Source: Planctomyces sp. SH-PL62 (GTDB lineage: Bacteria > Planctomycetota > Planctomycetia > Planctomycetales > Planctomycetaceae). From it: a DNA stretch of 37,380 nt. The translations under genes and the position numbers were made by a program. The stretch is from positions 1-37,380 of the forward strand of contig CAMDEA010000076.1 in the NCBI GenBank assembly GCA_945893045.1, given 5' to 3'. Shown in pieces: positions 7,871 through 15,087 of the stretch (position 1 is the first letter of the stretch; every line of letters starts with the position of its first letter). Under the pieces are notes generated by a model. The model did no database searches. It had not been told where the DNA came from and was given only the letters and a program-made list of their open reading frames with translations.

Positions 7871-7980
7871 TGGCTATTGGCTATTGGCTATTGGCTATTG
7901 GCTATTGGCTATTGGCTATTGGCTATTGTGTGAGGAATTCGTCAATCACCAATGACCAATAGCCAATCATCAATGACCAA
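7856..7980. repeat. Heptanucleotide tandem array with inverted flanks at the permease start
   Basis: About 8.3 copies of the heptamer TGGCTAT run without interruption from 7871 to 7928. Beyond a 20-nt spacer, variants of the reverse complement (ccaatga, ccaatag, ccaatca) fill about 7947-7980. The left flank (ttgatgattggtcat, 7856-7870) matches the inverted right flank and encodes the first permease codons. Such 7-mer arrays can change copy number by slippage and resemble the short tandemly repeated sequences known in cyanobacteria. Confidence 0.88.
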
Positions 7981-7991
7981 TCTGCTTCCTC

Positions 7992-9449
7992 TCAATTCAC
8001 ATCCTGCCCAGTCAAAAACTCTTCAACCGCGTCGGCATGGCGGGCGATGTGGCGGACGCTGCGGCAGAGTTCATCGGGGGCGACCTTGGCTCGCGAGTGG
8101 TTTTCGACCACGACGAAGTGCGGCTGGCCATCCACATCGCGGACGGCGATGCTGCCGTGTGGTTGCACGGCGTTACGTCGCAGGGCCACTTCGTAGTGAT
8201 CCGGAGACGCTGGACCGCCGATCGAAAAAATTTGGATTTGACGAAACGGCACGTTGTCATCGCTGGGCGCAATCAGCACGCGCTGTCGACGTCCATTTCG
8301 GAGTTTCACGATGGCGTCGAATTCATCGATCCCTTCGCCGGCGGACCAGGCGATGTCCGTCTCTTCGCGAAACGCATCGGTCAATAGCTGTCTCACATCA
8401 CGAATCTCTTCCAAGACTGAGAACAACCGCGGTTGTGCTTGATCGGCGTCGCGAAGACGCTGCGCGGGATCACGATGAACGAGGCAGTTTAGGAGTTCGA
8501 CGATTTCGTTCGGCAAATCCGCACAGTCGGCGCGGACGTCGGGGAACGGCTGTGAGATCGCCTGCGACATGAGTTGTTTCACGGTCTTGCCATTGAACGG
8601 CAGTCGGCCCGTCAACATGCGAAACAGACAGACGCCGAGGGCATAGACGTCGGTGGAAGTTGACGCTTGCGAACCGGAGAACAATTCCGGAGCCATATAA
8701 TGCGGAGTGCCCACAAGGTCGTCGAAGACCTTCTCGCCCCGTCCTCGAACTCGCTTGGCGAGTCCGAAGTCGCCGATCTTCGCTCGGCCGAGTCCGTGTA
8801 ATTCTTTCGTCATCAGGACGTTGTCCGGCTTCACGTCGCGGTGAATCAAGCCGGCGCGATGCGCGGCAGCCAGGCCGTCGGCGATCTGCGCCGTGACCCG
8901 CAAGGCGTCGGTCGGCGACAATCGTTGCTGCGAGTCCAGTGTCCTTTGCAGCGAGTTGCCGGTGACGAACTCCATCTCCAGAAAATGCAGTTCGTCATGC
9001 TTGCCGACGGCGTAAGCCATGACGACGTTGGGATGATGCAAGTTCGCGACGGCGATGGCCTCTTCTCGAAAGCGGCTGACGTAATCCGCATCGGTCTCGA
9101 TGTATTTTGGCGAGAGGACTTTTAGCGCGCACCGCCGCTCTAACTGCTGATGAAAGGCGAGGTACACCGCCCCCATCGCACCGCGGCCGAGCAGCGTGTC
9201 ACAGCGATAGACCCCCAGCGTCTTGCCAGCCAACCGATCGGCGTTGTTCTTCGTGGCCCGTTTGGCTTTGGAACCTTCATCGGGAACGGTGGCTGGTGGC
9301 GAACCGTCGGCATGGTCGGCCAGATTCTCCGGCAACACATGCGCGGTCGCTTGCGGGACAAAGAGGACTGTCGTCGTCCCCGTCGGCACCTCGTCGGCCA
9401 TCGCCGAGGCGTCGTGTAACTCTTCATTCATTGAAATCGCGTCAGCCAC
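7992..9449 (-). CDS. Cytosolic Ser/Thr protein kinase with extra C-terminal domain
   Basis: A Hanks-type kinase of 485 residues. Residues 1-75 are a low-complexity leader. The catalytic domain spans about 80-345: glycine loop LGRGAMG (87-93), lysine K110 in CALKVL, HRDVKPDN (203-210), DFG (227-229) and APE (253-255), so it should be active. There is no transmembrane segment, unlike many bacterial PknB-type kinases. Residues about 350-485 form a separate alpha/beta domain (FDAIVKLRNGRRQRVLIAP, ALRRNAVQPHGSIAVRDVDG, HIARHADAVEEFLTG). It resembles CesT/YbjN-like chaperone folds by pattern, without proof. The start is a GTG at 9449 or an ATG at 9431; both have weak ribosome binding sites. It is divergent from rimO. 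Confidence 0.92.
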   Translation of the reverse strand: MADAISMNEELHDASAMADEVPTGTTTVLFVPQATAHVLPENLADHADGSPPATVPDEGSKAKRATKNNADRLAGKTLGVYRCDTLLGRGAMGAVYLAFHQQLERRCALKVLSPKYIETDADYVSRFREEAIAVANLHHPNVVMAYAVGKHDELHFLEMEFVTGNSLQRTLDSQQRLSPTDALRVTAQIADGLAAAHRAGLIHRDVKPDNVLMTKELHGLGRAKIGDFGLAKRVRGRGEKVFDDLVGTPHYMAPELFSGSQASTSTDVYALGVCLFRMLTGRLPFNGKTVKQLMSQAISQPFPDVRADCADLPNEIVELLNCLVHRDPAQRLRDADQAQPRLFSVLEEIRDVRQLLTDAFREETDIAWSAGEGIDEFDAIVKLRNGRRQRVLIAPSDDNVPFRQIQIFSIGGPASPDHYEVALRRNAVQPHGSIAVRDVDGQPHFVVVENHSRAKVAPDELCRSVRHIARHADAVEEFLTGQDVN

Positions 9450-9680
9450 GTTGAATCACAGCCTTTCAAAGTCTGCGGTCGATTGTAGTGGACAGGGTCT
9501 CGCGCGAAAGTGAGAGATCTTCAAGCGGAGCGGTTCAGAGCCACAGGACGCACGTCGCACGCGAGCCGCAGTCTGAATTCGTCCGAATTTCCTGAGACGC
9601 CTCGCTCTGTATTCTGCGGGGTGCCGCTACAATCCCGCGTCGTTTTGGACTTCGTTCGTTCTGTCGAAAAGAATCTTGCC

Positions 9681-11081
9681 GTGTCGTCTACCTTTGAGCC
9701 GCTGACCTCCTCCGAAACCGTCTCGAAGGGAACCTACGCCTTCGTGAGCCTGGGCTGTCCGAAGAATTTGGTGGATAGCGAGAAGATGCTTGGCACGCTG
9801 TCGCTGGACGGCTACTCGCTGGTTTCGGAAGCAGACGGCGCGGACTTCGTGATCGTCAACACCTGCGGCTTCATCGAGCAATCGCGCGTCGAGTCTAAGG
9901 CGGTGATCCAGGAAATGCTCGATCTGAAGAAGGGCGGCCGCACGAAAGGGGTCATCGTCGCCGGCTGTCTGCCCGAGCGAGTCGGTGGCAGTTTGCTCGA
10001 TGAGATGCCGGACATCGACCACATCGTCGGTGTCTTCGGCCGTGATGAAATCACGAAGGTTGCCGATCGACTGCTGGGCCAGCAGCGTGAGCAACGGATG
10101 CTGTTCCGGCCGGCTCCGATCAAGGCGATGAACGATCAAGCTCGGCTGCGAATCACGCCGGATCATTTCGCCTATCTGAAAATCTCCGAAGGCTGCGACC
10201 GGACCTGCACGTTCTGCGCGATCCCGAAGATGCGCGGCAAGCACATCACGAAGCCGATCGAGATGGTCATCGCGGAAGCGAATGAACTCGTGGCCGATGG
10301 CGTGCGTGAGTTGATCATCGTCGCGCAGGATACGACGTACTACGGGCTCGACTTGTACGGCAAGGTGCGGCTGACCGAGTTGCTGTGGCAGCTCGATCAA
10401 GTTGAGGGGCTGGATTGGGTGCGTTTGATGTACATGTACCCGATCAATTTCTCGGACGAGCTGATCGAGACGATCGCCGGCAGCGAGAAGATTCTGCCGT
10501 ACCTCGACATGCCGTTGCAGCACATCAACGACACGATGCTCAAGCGGATGCAGCGCCGAGTGAACCGTGATCAAACGGTCGAACTCGTCCACAAGCTGCG
10601 GGACCGCATCCCGAATCTCGTGTTGCGGACGACGTTCATCACCGGCTTCCCCGGCGAGACCGATGAGCAGTTTGAAGAACTCAAAGAGTTCGTCAACGAC
10701 TCGAAGTTTGAGCGAATGGGAGTCTTCACCTACTCGCTGGAACCGGGCACTCCGGCCGAGAAGCTCGCCGATCATCTGCCGGAGGAAGTTAAAAACGCTC
10801 GCCGTGACGAACTGATGGAACTGCAACAGCAGATCGCCTTTGACTTCGCCGATGCGATGGTCGGATACGAGCTCGACGTGCTGATCGACAGCGAAACCGA
10901 CGAGCCGGGAGTGTTCGTTGGCCGAACATTTGCCGATGCGCCGGATATCGACGGCACGGTCTACGTGGAAGCCGAAGGACTTGAGCCGGGCGATATCGCG
11001 CCGGTGATCATCGCGTCGCGGCAGGATTACGATTTACTGGGCGTACTGGCCGAAGACGCGGTCATTGAAGAGGAAGGTTAA
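9681..11081 (+). CDS. rimO: Ribosomal protein S12 methylthiotransferase RimO
   Basis: RimO is a radical-SAM methylthiotransferase that adds a methylthio group to an aspartate of ribosomal protein uS12. The N-terminal UPF0004 domain supplies three Cys for one Fe-S cluster: SLGCPKNLVDSE, NTCGFIEQSRVESK and VAGCLPERVGG. The radical-SAM motif CxxxCxxC is in SEGCDRTCTFCAIPKMRGKH, a RimO-type signature. A TRAM domain closes the protein (ELDVLIDSETDEPGVFVGR). GTG at 9681 gives 466 residues, near the family length. The frame is open back to 9510 but that stretch looks non-coding. The ribosome binding site of the next gene lies inside the last codons. Confidence 0.93.
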   Translation: MSSTFEPLTSSETVSKGTYAFVSLGCPKNLVDSEKMLGTLSLDGYSLVSEADGADFVIVNTCGFIEQSRVESKAVIQEMLDLKKGGRTKGVIVAGCLPERVGGSLLDEMPDIDHIVGVFGRDEITKVADRLLGQQREQRMLFRPAPIKAMNDQARLRITPDHFAYLKISEGCDRTCTFCAIPKMRGKHITKPIEMVIAEANELVADGVRELIIVAQDTTYYGLDLYGKVRLTELLWQLDQVEGLDWVRLMYMYPINFSDELIETIAGSEKILPYLDMPLQHINDTMLKRMQRRVNRDQTVELVHKLRDRIPNLVLRTTFITGFPGETDEQFEELKEFVNDSKFERMGVFTYSLEPGTPAEKLADHLPEEVKNARRDELMELQQQIAFDFADAMVGYELDVLIDSETDEPGVFVGRTFADAPDIDGTVYVEAEGLEPGDIAPVIIASRQDYDLLGVLAEDAVIEEEG

Positions 11082-11087
11082 CTCAAC

Positions 11088-11489
11088 ATGCCCAAACAAA
11101 TCTCCAAGGCCATTGGGGTGATGCTGCTCGACGAGGAAGTGGAAGCCTGGCAGGCGCTCGAAGCGTATGTGTTGAAAAAGCAGAAGGTTGTTCCGGCTCG
11201 ATTGGACCAGAAGAAGGTCGGAACGCGGGAATTGCTTCGCGAACTGCTGCGAATGGTGACCGAGCAATTGGCGTCCGAAATCGGTCCTGAGTTTGCCCAA
11301 AAGCTTTCGTCGCCGCGGAGAGTTTCCGATTTCATCATGAGGCGACGAGCGGCTCAGCAGAAGAGCAAGAGCGTGCCGTCGGTCGCCAAGACTCGCGGTC
11401 GCAAGCCTGCAAAGAAGGCCCCCCAAAAAACAGCTCGACGAATTCGTTGGGATCGCCCCTGGACTCCGCCCCCGGGAGAGGCTGAATGA
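11088..11489 (+). CDS. Hypothetical protein with basic C-terminal tail
   Basis: This 133-residue protein has no recognised domain. Residues 1-85 look helical and mixed-charge, with LLDEEVEAWQALEAYVLKKQ and GTRELLRELLRMVTEQLASE. Residues about 88-125 are a Lys/Arg/Ala/Pro tail (SKSVPSVAKTRGRKPAKKAP) similar to histone-H1-like or DNA-binding tails. GAGGAAGG in the end of rimO serves as the ribosome binding site, and the stop overlaps the pgsA start as ATGA. It is thus translated between rimO and pgsA. A nucleic-acid-binding role is suggested only by the tail. Confidence 0.78.
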   Translation: MPKQISKAIGVMLLDEEVEAWQALEAYVLKKQKVVPARLDQKKVGTRELLRELLRMVTEQLASEIGPEFAQKLSSPRRVSDFIMRRRAAQQKSKSVPSVAKTRGRKPAKKAPQKTARRIRWDRPWTPPPGEAE

Positions 11490-12124
11490 CGGATTCGGAA
11501 CCGAACTCCCAATCTGCGAATACGTCGGCGCCGCCGTTGCCGCGCATTGATCGGAAGTCGCTGAACGTGCCGAACTGCATCACGCTGGCTCGGCTGGTGC
11601 TGGCGGTCGTGTTGTTCGCGATGATCTCGCTCGGCTCCTCCTGGATCGCGGCGGCGGTGATGTTTGTGGTTGCGGCCGCGACCGATGCGCTCGATGGCTT
11701 CATCGCTCGGCGATACGGTCTAGTGACGACGCTGGGCCGCATCCTCGATCCGTTCGCCGACAAAATCATCATCTGCGGCGCGTTCTTGTTTCTGGTGGCG
11801 AAACAGGGGACTGCCTCGGAACCGGGTTCTGGCATCAACGCTTGGATGGCGTTGATCGTCTTCGGCCGCGAGATGTTCATCACCAGCCTGCGCGCGTTCC
11901 TCGAACAGCACGGCCGCGACTTCTCCGCCGTCTGGAGCGGCAAGATCAAGATGGTGTTGCAGTGCGCGGCCGTGACCGCCAGCCTGCTGTCGATGGATGC
12001 GAGCTTTGCCGTCATCCCGAATTTCATTCTGGTTCGCGATGTCGTGTTGTGGTCTGCTTTGGCCATCACGATCTACAGCGGTGTCGAGTACACCTACCGC
12101 GCGTATCGAATGCTGCGAGCGTAG
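11486..12124 (+). CDS. pgsA: CDP-diacylglycerol-glycerol-3-phosphate 3-phosphatidyltransferase
   Basis: A membrane enzyme of 212 residues that makes phosphatidylglycerol phosphate from CDP-diacylglycerol and glycerol 3-phosphate, the committed step to phosphatidylglycerol. The CDP-alcohol phosphotransferase motif is complete: D67 and D70-G71, A74-R75, G84, D88 and D92 (within TDALDGFIARRYG and GRILDPFAD). NVPNCITLARLVLA at the start of the first helix is typical of PgsA. Residues 1-25 are a flexible extension. The gene overlaps the preceding stop by ATGA, so it is probably translationally coupled. It converges with a DUF1559 gene only 21 nt away. Confidence 0.92.
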   Translation: MTDSEPNSQSANTSAPPLPRIDRKSLNVPNCITLARLVLAVVLFAMISLGSSWIAAAVMFVVAAATDALDGFIARRYGLVTTLGRILDPFADKIIICGAFLFLVAKQGTASEPGSGINAWMALIVFGREMFITSLRAFLEQHGRDFSAVWSGKIKMVLQCAAVTASLLSMDASFAVIPNFILVRDVVLWSALAITIYSGVEYTYRAYRMLRA

Positions 12125-12145
12125 TCCGGTCACGTTGAACGAGAG

Positions 12146-13030
12146 TCAGAACGGAATCCCGCCGCCCTCGCCGTCGGAACGGTGACTGAGCCGCTGATAC
12201 AACTTCATCTGATCTTTGACGAGCGGCCCGGATTCCGTTTTCTCCGAGACGAAGCGGACCGCACCGTCGCACATCAGGAAGTGAGCCCCTCCGATGTGGC
12301 GGCTGGAGAAGCCAGCCTCGGACGTATTGATCGCGTGGCCGTGACTGCAGTCGGTGACTTGATCGGTTTCAAATTCATTGCCTCGGACTCCCATCCAGAT
12401 CGCAGCTCCGCCCGTGGCCGAGCGTTCGCCAGCCAGAAACGTGTTCGAGGTTCCGTCCGTGATGTCGCGGAATCTGACCATACTATTGAGGTGGGCCAGG
12501 CCATCCGTCTTGAGCGGTGTCGCCACCTGTCCAGGCCAGAATTCCGCGAGTCCATTCTCGATCAAACGGGGCGGAGCGACCGGGCCGAAGTTCACGGAGT
12601 AGTTCATCGTCCCGAACTGGCCGCGTTGAGAATTGATGCCGTCTGAGGAATCTTCCGGGCAGCGATACACCGCAAGCTGTGTCTGGAACAATTCCAGCGG
12701 CTCGGCTCGTTGCGATTGAAAATCCAGCCGTTGATAGAGCGCTGCCTGCTCCATGAACGGCAGGATGAACACCGACCAGCCGAATCGCGTTTGCGGACCC
12801 GGCTGGGGGTAATGCTGTGTCCAACCGGGAGGTAAAGCGAGAAACGTGTCGTGATAATTGTGAAAGGCCAAGCCGAGTTGCTTCATGTTGTTCTTGCACT
12901 GAGCGAGCCGCGCCGCGTCCCGCGAATGCTGCACCGCCGGCAGAAGCAAAACAGACACGATCGCGATCAGACAAATCACGACGAGCAATTCGACAAGCGT
13001 GAAGCCGCGTGCGGACTGTGAATTGGGCAT
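12146..13030 (-). CDS. DUF1559 prepilin-like protein (copy 1)
   Basis: A planctomycete-type DUF1559 protein of 294 residues. The N-terminus is a type IV prepilin signal: RGFTLVELLVVICLIAIVSV, with cleavage expected after the Gly and methylation of Phe. The helix is followed by SRDAARLAQCKNNMKQLGLA and NYHDTFLALPPGW, both typical of the family. The C-terminal H-x9-DG signature is HIGGAHFLMCDG. The protein should be exported and held by its N-terminal helix, perhaps in pseudopilus-like fibres; the real function is unknown. ATG at 13030 is preferred over an in-frame TTG at 13048 because GGAGGA precedes it. It is a close paralogue of the next gene. Confidence 0.9.
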   Translation of the reverse strand: MPNSQSARGFTLVELLVVICLIAIVSVLLLPAVQHSRDAARLAQCKNNMKQLGLAFHNYHDTFLALPPGWTQHYPQPGPQTRFGWSVFILPFMEQAALYQRLDFQSQRAEPLELFQTQLAVYRCPEDSSDGINSQRGQFGTMNYSVNFGPVAPPRLIENGLAEFWPGQVATPLKTDGLAHLNSMVRFRDITDGTSNTFLAGERSATGGAAIWMGVRGNEFETDQVTDCSHGHAINTSEAGFSSRHIGGAHFLMCDGAVRFVSEKTESGPLVKDQMKLYQRLSHRSDGEGGGIPF

Positions 13031-13066
13031 GTGCTTGTGCTCCTCCAAGAGGCGCGATCGCGTTGG

Positions 13067-13948
13067 CTAAAACTCGCCAATCGCAAAGCCATCGGATCGG
13101 TGGCTGAGTTTTTGATAGGTCTTCATCTGTTGTTGTTCGCCGGGGCCGGATTCGATCTTCTCGGATAGGAAGCGGACGGCACCGTCGCAAAATAGAAAAT
13201 TCGCACCGCCGCTATGCCGGCTAGAAAACCCCGCCTCTCCGGAGTTGATCTCGTGGCCGGGGCTGCAATCGGTGACTTGATCGGTTTCAAATTCGTTGCC
13301 GCGTACTCCCATCCAGATCGCCGCGCCGCCCGTTGCGGATCGCTCGCCGACCAGAAAAGTGTTGGATGTCCCATCACGAATGTCGCGGACGGCGACGCGG
13401 CTGTTGAGAAACGCCAAGCCGTTGGTCTCCGTGAGCGTCGAAGATTGTCCTGGCCAAAACTCGGTCAAGCCGTTGGCCATCCAGCGAGGCGGGGCGATGG
13501 GGCCGAAGTTCGCGGAGTAATTCATGGTTCCGAAGTCGCCGCGCTGCGAGTTGATGTCGGGGGATGGATCTTCCGGGCAGCGATACGTGGCGATACGTGT
13601 CTGAAACAAGGCTAGCGGTTCGGCTCGCTGAGTTTGAAAGTCTAAACGCCTATAGAGTGGTATCTGATCCATGTACGGCGAGACGAACACGGTCCAGCCA
13701 AATCGAGTTTGTGGCCCCGGCTGCGGGTGATGGTGAGTCCAGCCCGGTGGAAAAGTTTTGGAGGTGTCATGGTAGTTGTGCAGAGCCAGCCCAAACTGCT
13801 TCAGATTGTTCCGACACTGCGTTTGCCGTGCCTCGTCCCGCGCTTGTTGAATGGCCGGCAGGCATAAGGCGGAGACGACAGCGATTAGGCAGATCACGAC
13901 GAGTAACTCGATGAGCGTGAAACCGCGTGTCGGGCGAGGTTGTGTCAT
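13067..13948 (-). CDS. DUF1559 prepilin-like protein (copy 2)
   Basis: A second DUF1559 protein, 293 residues, with the same architecture: prepilin signal RGFTLIELLVVICLIAVVSA, then ARDEARQTQCRNNLKQFGLA, and H-x9-DG as HSGGANFLFCDG near the end. The two copies match through most of their length, including the DGTSNTFL, WMGVRGNEFETDQVTDCS and LSHRSDG stretches. They are separated only by a short spacer, so they arose by tandem duplication. GGAGA lies 8 nt before the ATG. Transcription probably continues into copy 1. Export and anchoring as for copy 1; differences cluster in the Cys-rich helix end and the last ten residues. Confidence 0.9.
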   Translation of the reverse strand: MTQPRPTRGFTLIELLVVICLIAVVSALCLPAIQQARDEARQTQCRNNLKQFGLALHNYHDTSKTFPPGWTHHHPQPGPQTRFGWTVFVSPYMDQIPLYRRLDFQTQRAEPLALFQTRIATYRCPEDPSPDINSQRGDFGTMNYSANFGPIAPPRWMANGLTEFWPGQSSTLTETNGLAFLNSRVAVRDIRDGTSNTFLVGERSATGGAAIWMGVRGNEFETDQVTDCSPGHEINSGEAGFSSRHSGGANFLFCDGAVRFLSEKIESGPGEQQQMKTYQKLSHRSDGFAIGEF

Positions 13949-13976
13949 GTGTCAGTTCTCCAGAGAAACGTGACTT

Positions 13977-13996
13977 GGCGAGCCGGCTGGCTCGCC
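13977..13996 (-). terminator. Hairpin directly after the secreted two-module gene
   Basis: The stem is GGCGAGCC/GGCTCGCC (13977-13984 with 13989-13996), 8 bp, with a GGCT loop. It starts 4 nt past the TAG of the 14001 gene on the minus strand and lies before the DUF1559 ribosome binding site. No T-run follows, so it may be a weak terminator or an mRNA-processing stem. Confidence 0.55.
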
Positions 13997-14000
13997 GAAA

Positions 14001-14927
14001 CTAGGGAGCCAACCGCCATTGATCGCCGAAACGCTCGAACGTGATCTTTTCTTGCAGCGCTGCGAACTGGCCAAGCGCAGGCAGAGCCTTCGCGAGATTC
14101 TGCGCGACCGTTCGGCGAGCGGCGATCGTATTGTCGGGTAAGCGCCACGATCCCTCGACAAGTTGCAGCTTGAAGATTCGCTCCGGAGTCGTCACCGATT
14201 GTGTCTTCGTAATTTCGATGGTCGTCCCCGGCAGCCGAAACTCGGCCGTGTCCTTGGCGGCCGAGAGCGTTGGTGTCAGCTTCTGAATGGCCTTGAAGTC
14301 GGTCAGCATTTGTTCGAGCAATTTCGGATTGTCTTTCAAACGCTGCGTCAGCGCCGCACGCCGCGAATCCGCATCGGGGTGACGCAGTTCGCCAGCCGGG
14401 AACATGTTCTTCACGAACTCGTCCACGTCCTTCTTTTCGAGCGTCTCTTCGGCTTTGCGCAGCACGGTCGCGAGATCGTTGCCGAAGCCAACCAACTTCA
14501 CGTCCTTGACGGGAGGCTCTTTGAATTCCGGTGGCTTGGGAGTGTCTCCTTCTTCGGGAGTCAGGATGAACTCGGCCACGGATTGCGAGCGATCAAACTT
14601 GGGTGTTGCCTTGGCCGCTTTGCGCAACCGAACGCGGATGCCATCCAAAATCTCCGGCTGCTGCTTGAGCCGATCGGCTGTCTGTTCAACGGCGTTGGCC
14701 TGACGCAATTGCCGGAGTTGTTCCGTCGGAAAGTAGTATTCGAGAAACCCGCGCGTATCCCCGTCATCGAGCCGCTTGATCGCGTCAGCCAGAGCGGCGC
14801 GGACTTGAGCTTCAGGAGCCTTCACTCCTTCGGCCGGCTTCTGAGCATTCGCTCGATCCGGCAGAAACGCGAACAACAGCAGCGACGTGAAAACCGCGAA
14901 CAACCAACCCCGTGCAAGACGCGACAT
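14001..14927 (-). CDS. Secreted protein built from two copies of one module
   Basis: A 308-residue exported protein. The signal peptide has hydrophobic LFAVFTSLLLFAFL and a likely cleavage at ANA-Q (about residue 28). The mature part contains an internal duplication. Module 1 (about 40-120) has AALADAIKRLDDGDTRGFLE, YYFPTEQLRQL and SVAEFIL. Module 2 (about 152-232) has LATVLRKAEETLEKKDVDEF, NMFPAGELRHP and DTAEFRL. A linker EEGDTPKPPEFKEPPVKDV joins them, and a shorter C-terminal part (VEGSWRLPDN, FERFGDQWRLAP) follows. No enzyme motif is seen. AAGGAA 6 nt before ATG supports the start. It is divergent from the M28 peptidase gene. Confidence 0.82.
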   Translation of the reverse strand: MSRLARGWLFAVFTSLLLFAFLPDRANAQKPAEGVKAPEAQVRAALADAIKRLDDGDTRGFLEYYFPTEQLRQLRQANAVEQTADRLKQQPEILDGIRVRLRKAAKATPKFDRSQSVAEFILTPEEGDTPKPPEFKEPPVKDVKLVGFGNDLATVLRKAEETLEKKDVDEFVKNMFPAGELRHPDADSRRAALTQRLKDNPKLLEQMLTDFKAIQKLTPTLSAAKDTAEFRLPGTTIEITKTQSVTTPERIFKLQLVEGSWRLPDNTIAARRTVAQNLAKALPALGQFAALQEKITFERFGDQWRLAP

Positions 14928-15087
14928 GAGGAGTTCCTTTTTGCGGAGCCGAAGTGATGGCCGGTAGCTTGTTCTGAGTTGTTCGGCTTGGCAAGCGAAT
15001 GAAGTCTCGCCTTGGCGTTCATCTCATGCGAGGGGGCGGCTACATTGCATCAGGTTCCGGATAAGTCGCGTCACGAAAGGATCGCTC

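Noticed and set aside
7871..7980. CRISPR array
   Set aside because: The repeats are 7 nt, directly adjacent and without unique spacers, and no cas gene is present. It is a simple tandem array.
9510..9680. N-terminal extension of RimO up to 9510
   Set aside because: The 57 extra residues are Arg/Ser-rich and have no counterpart in the family. The GTG at 9681 gives the usual protein length.
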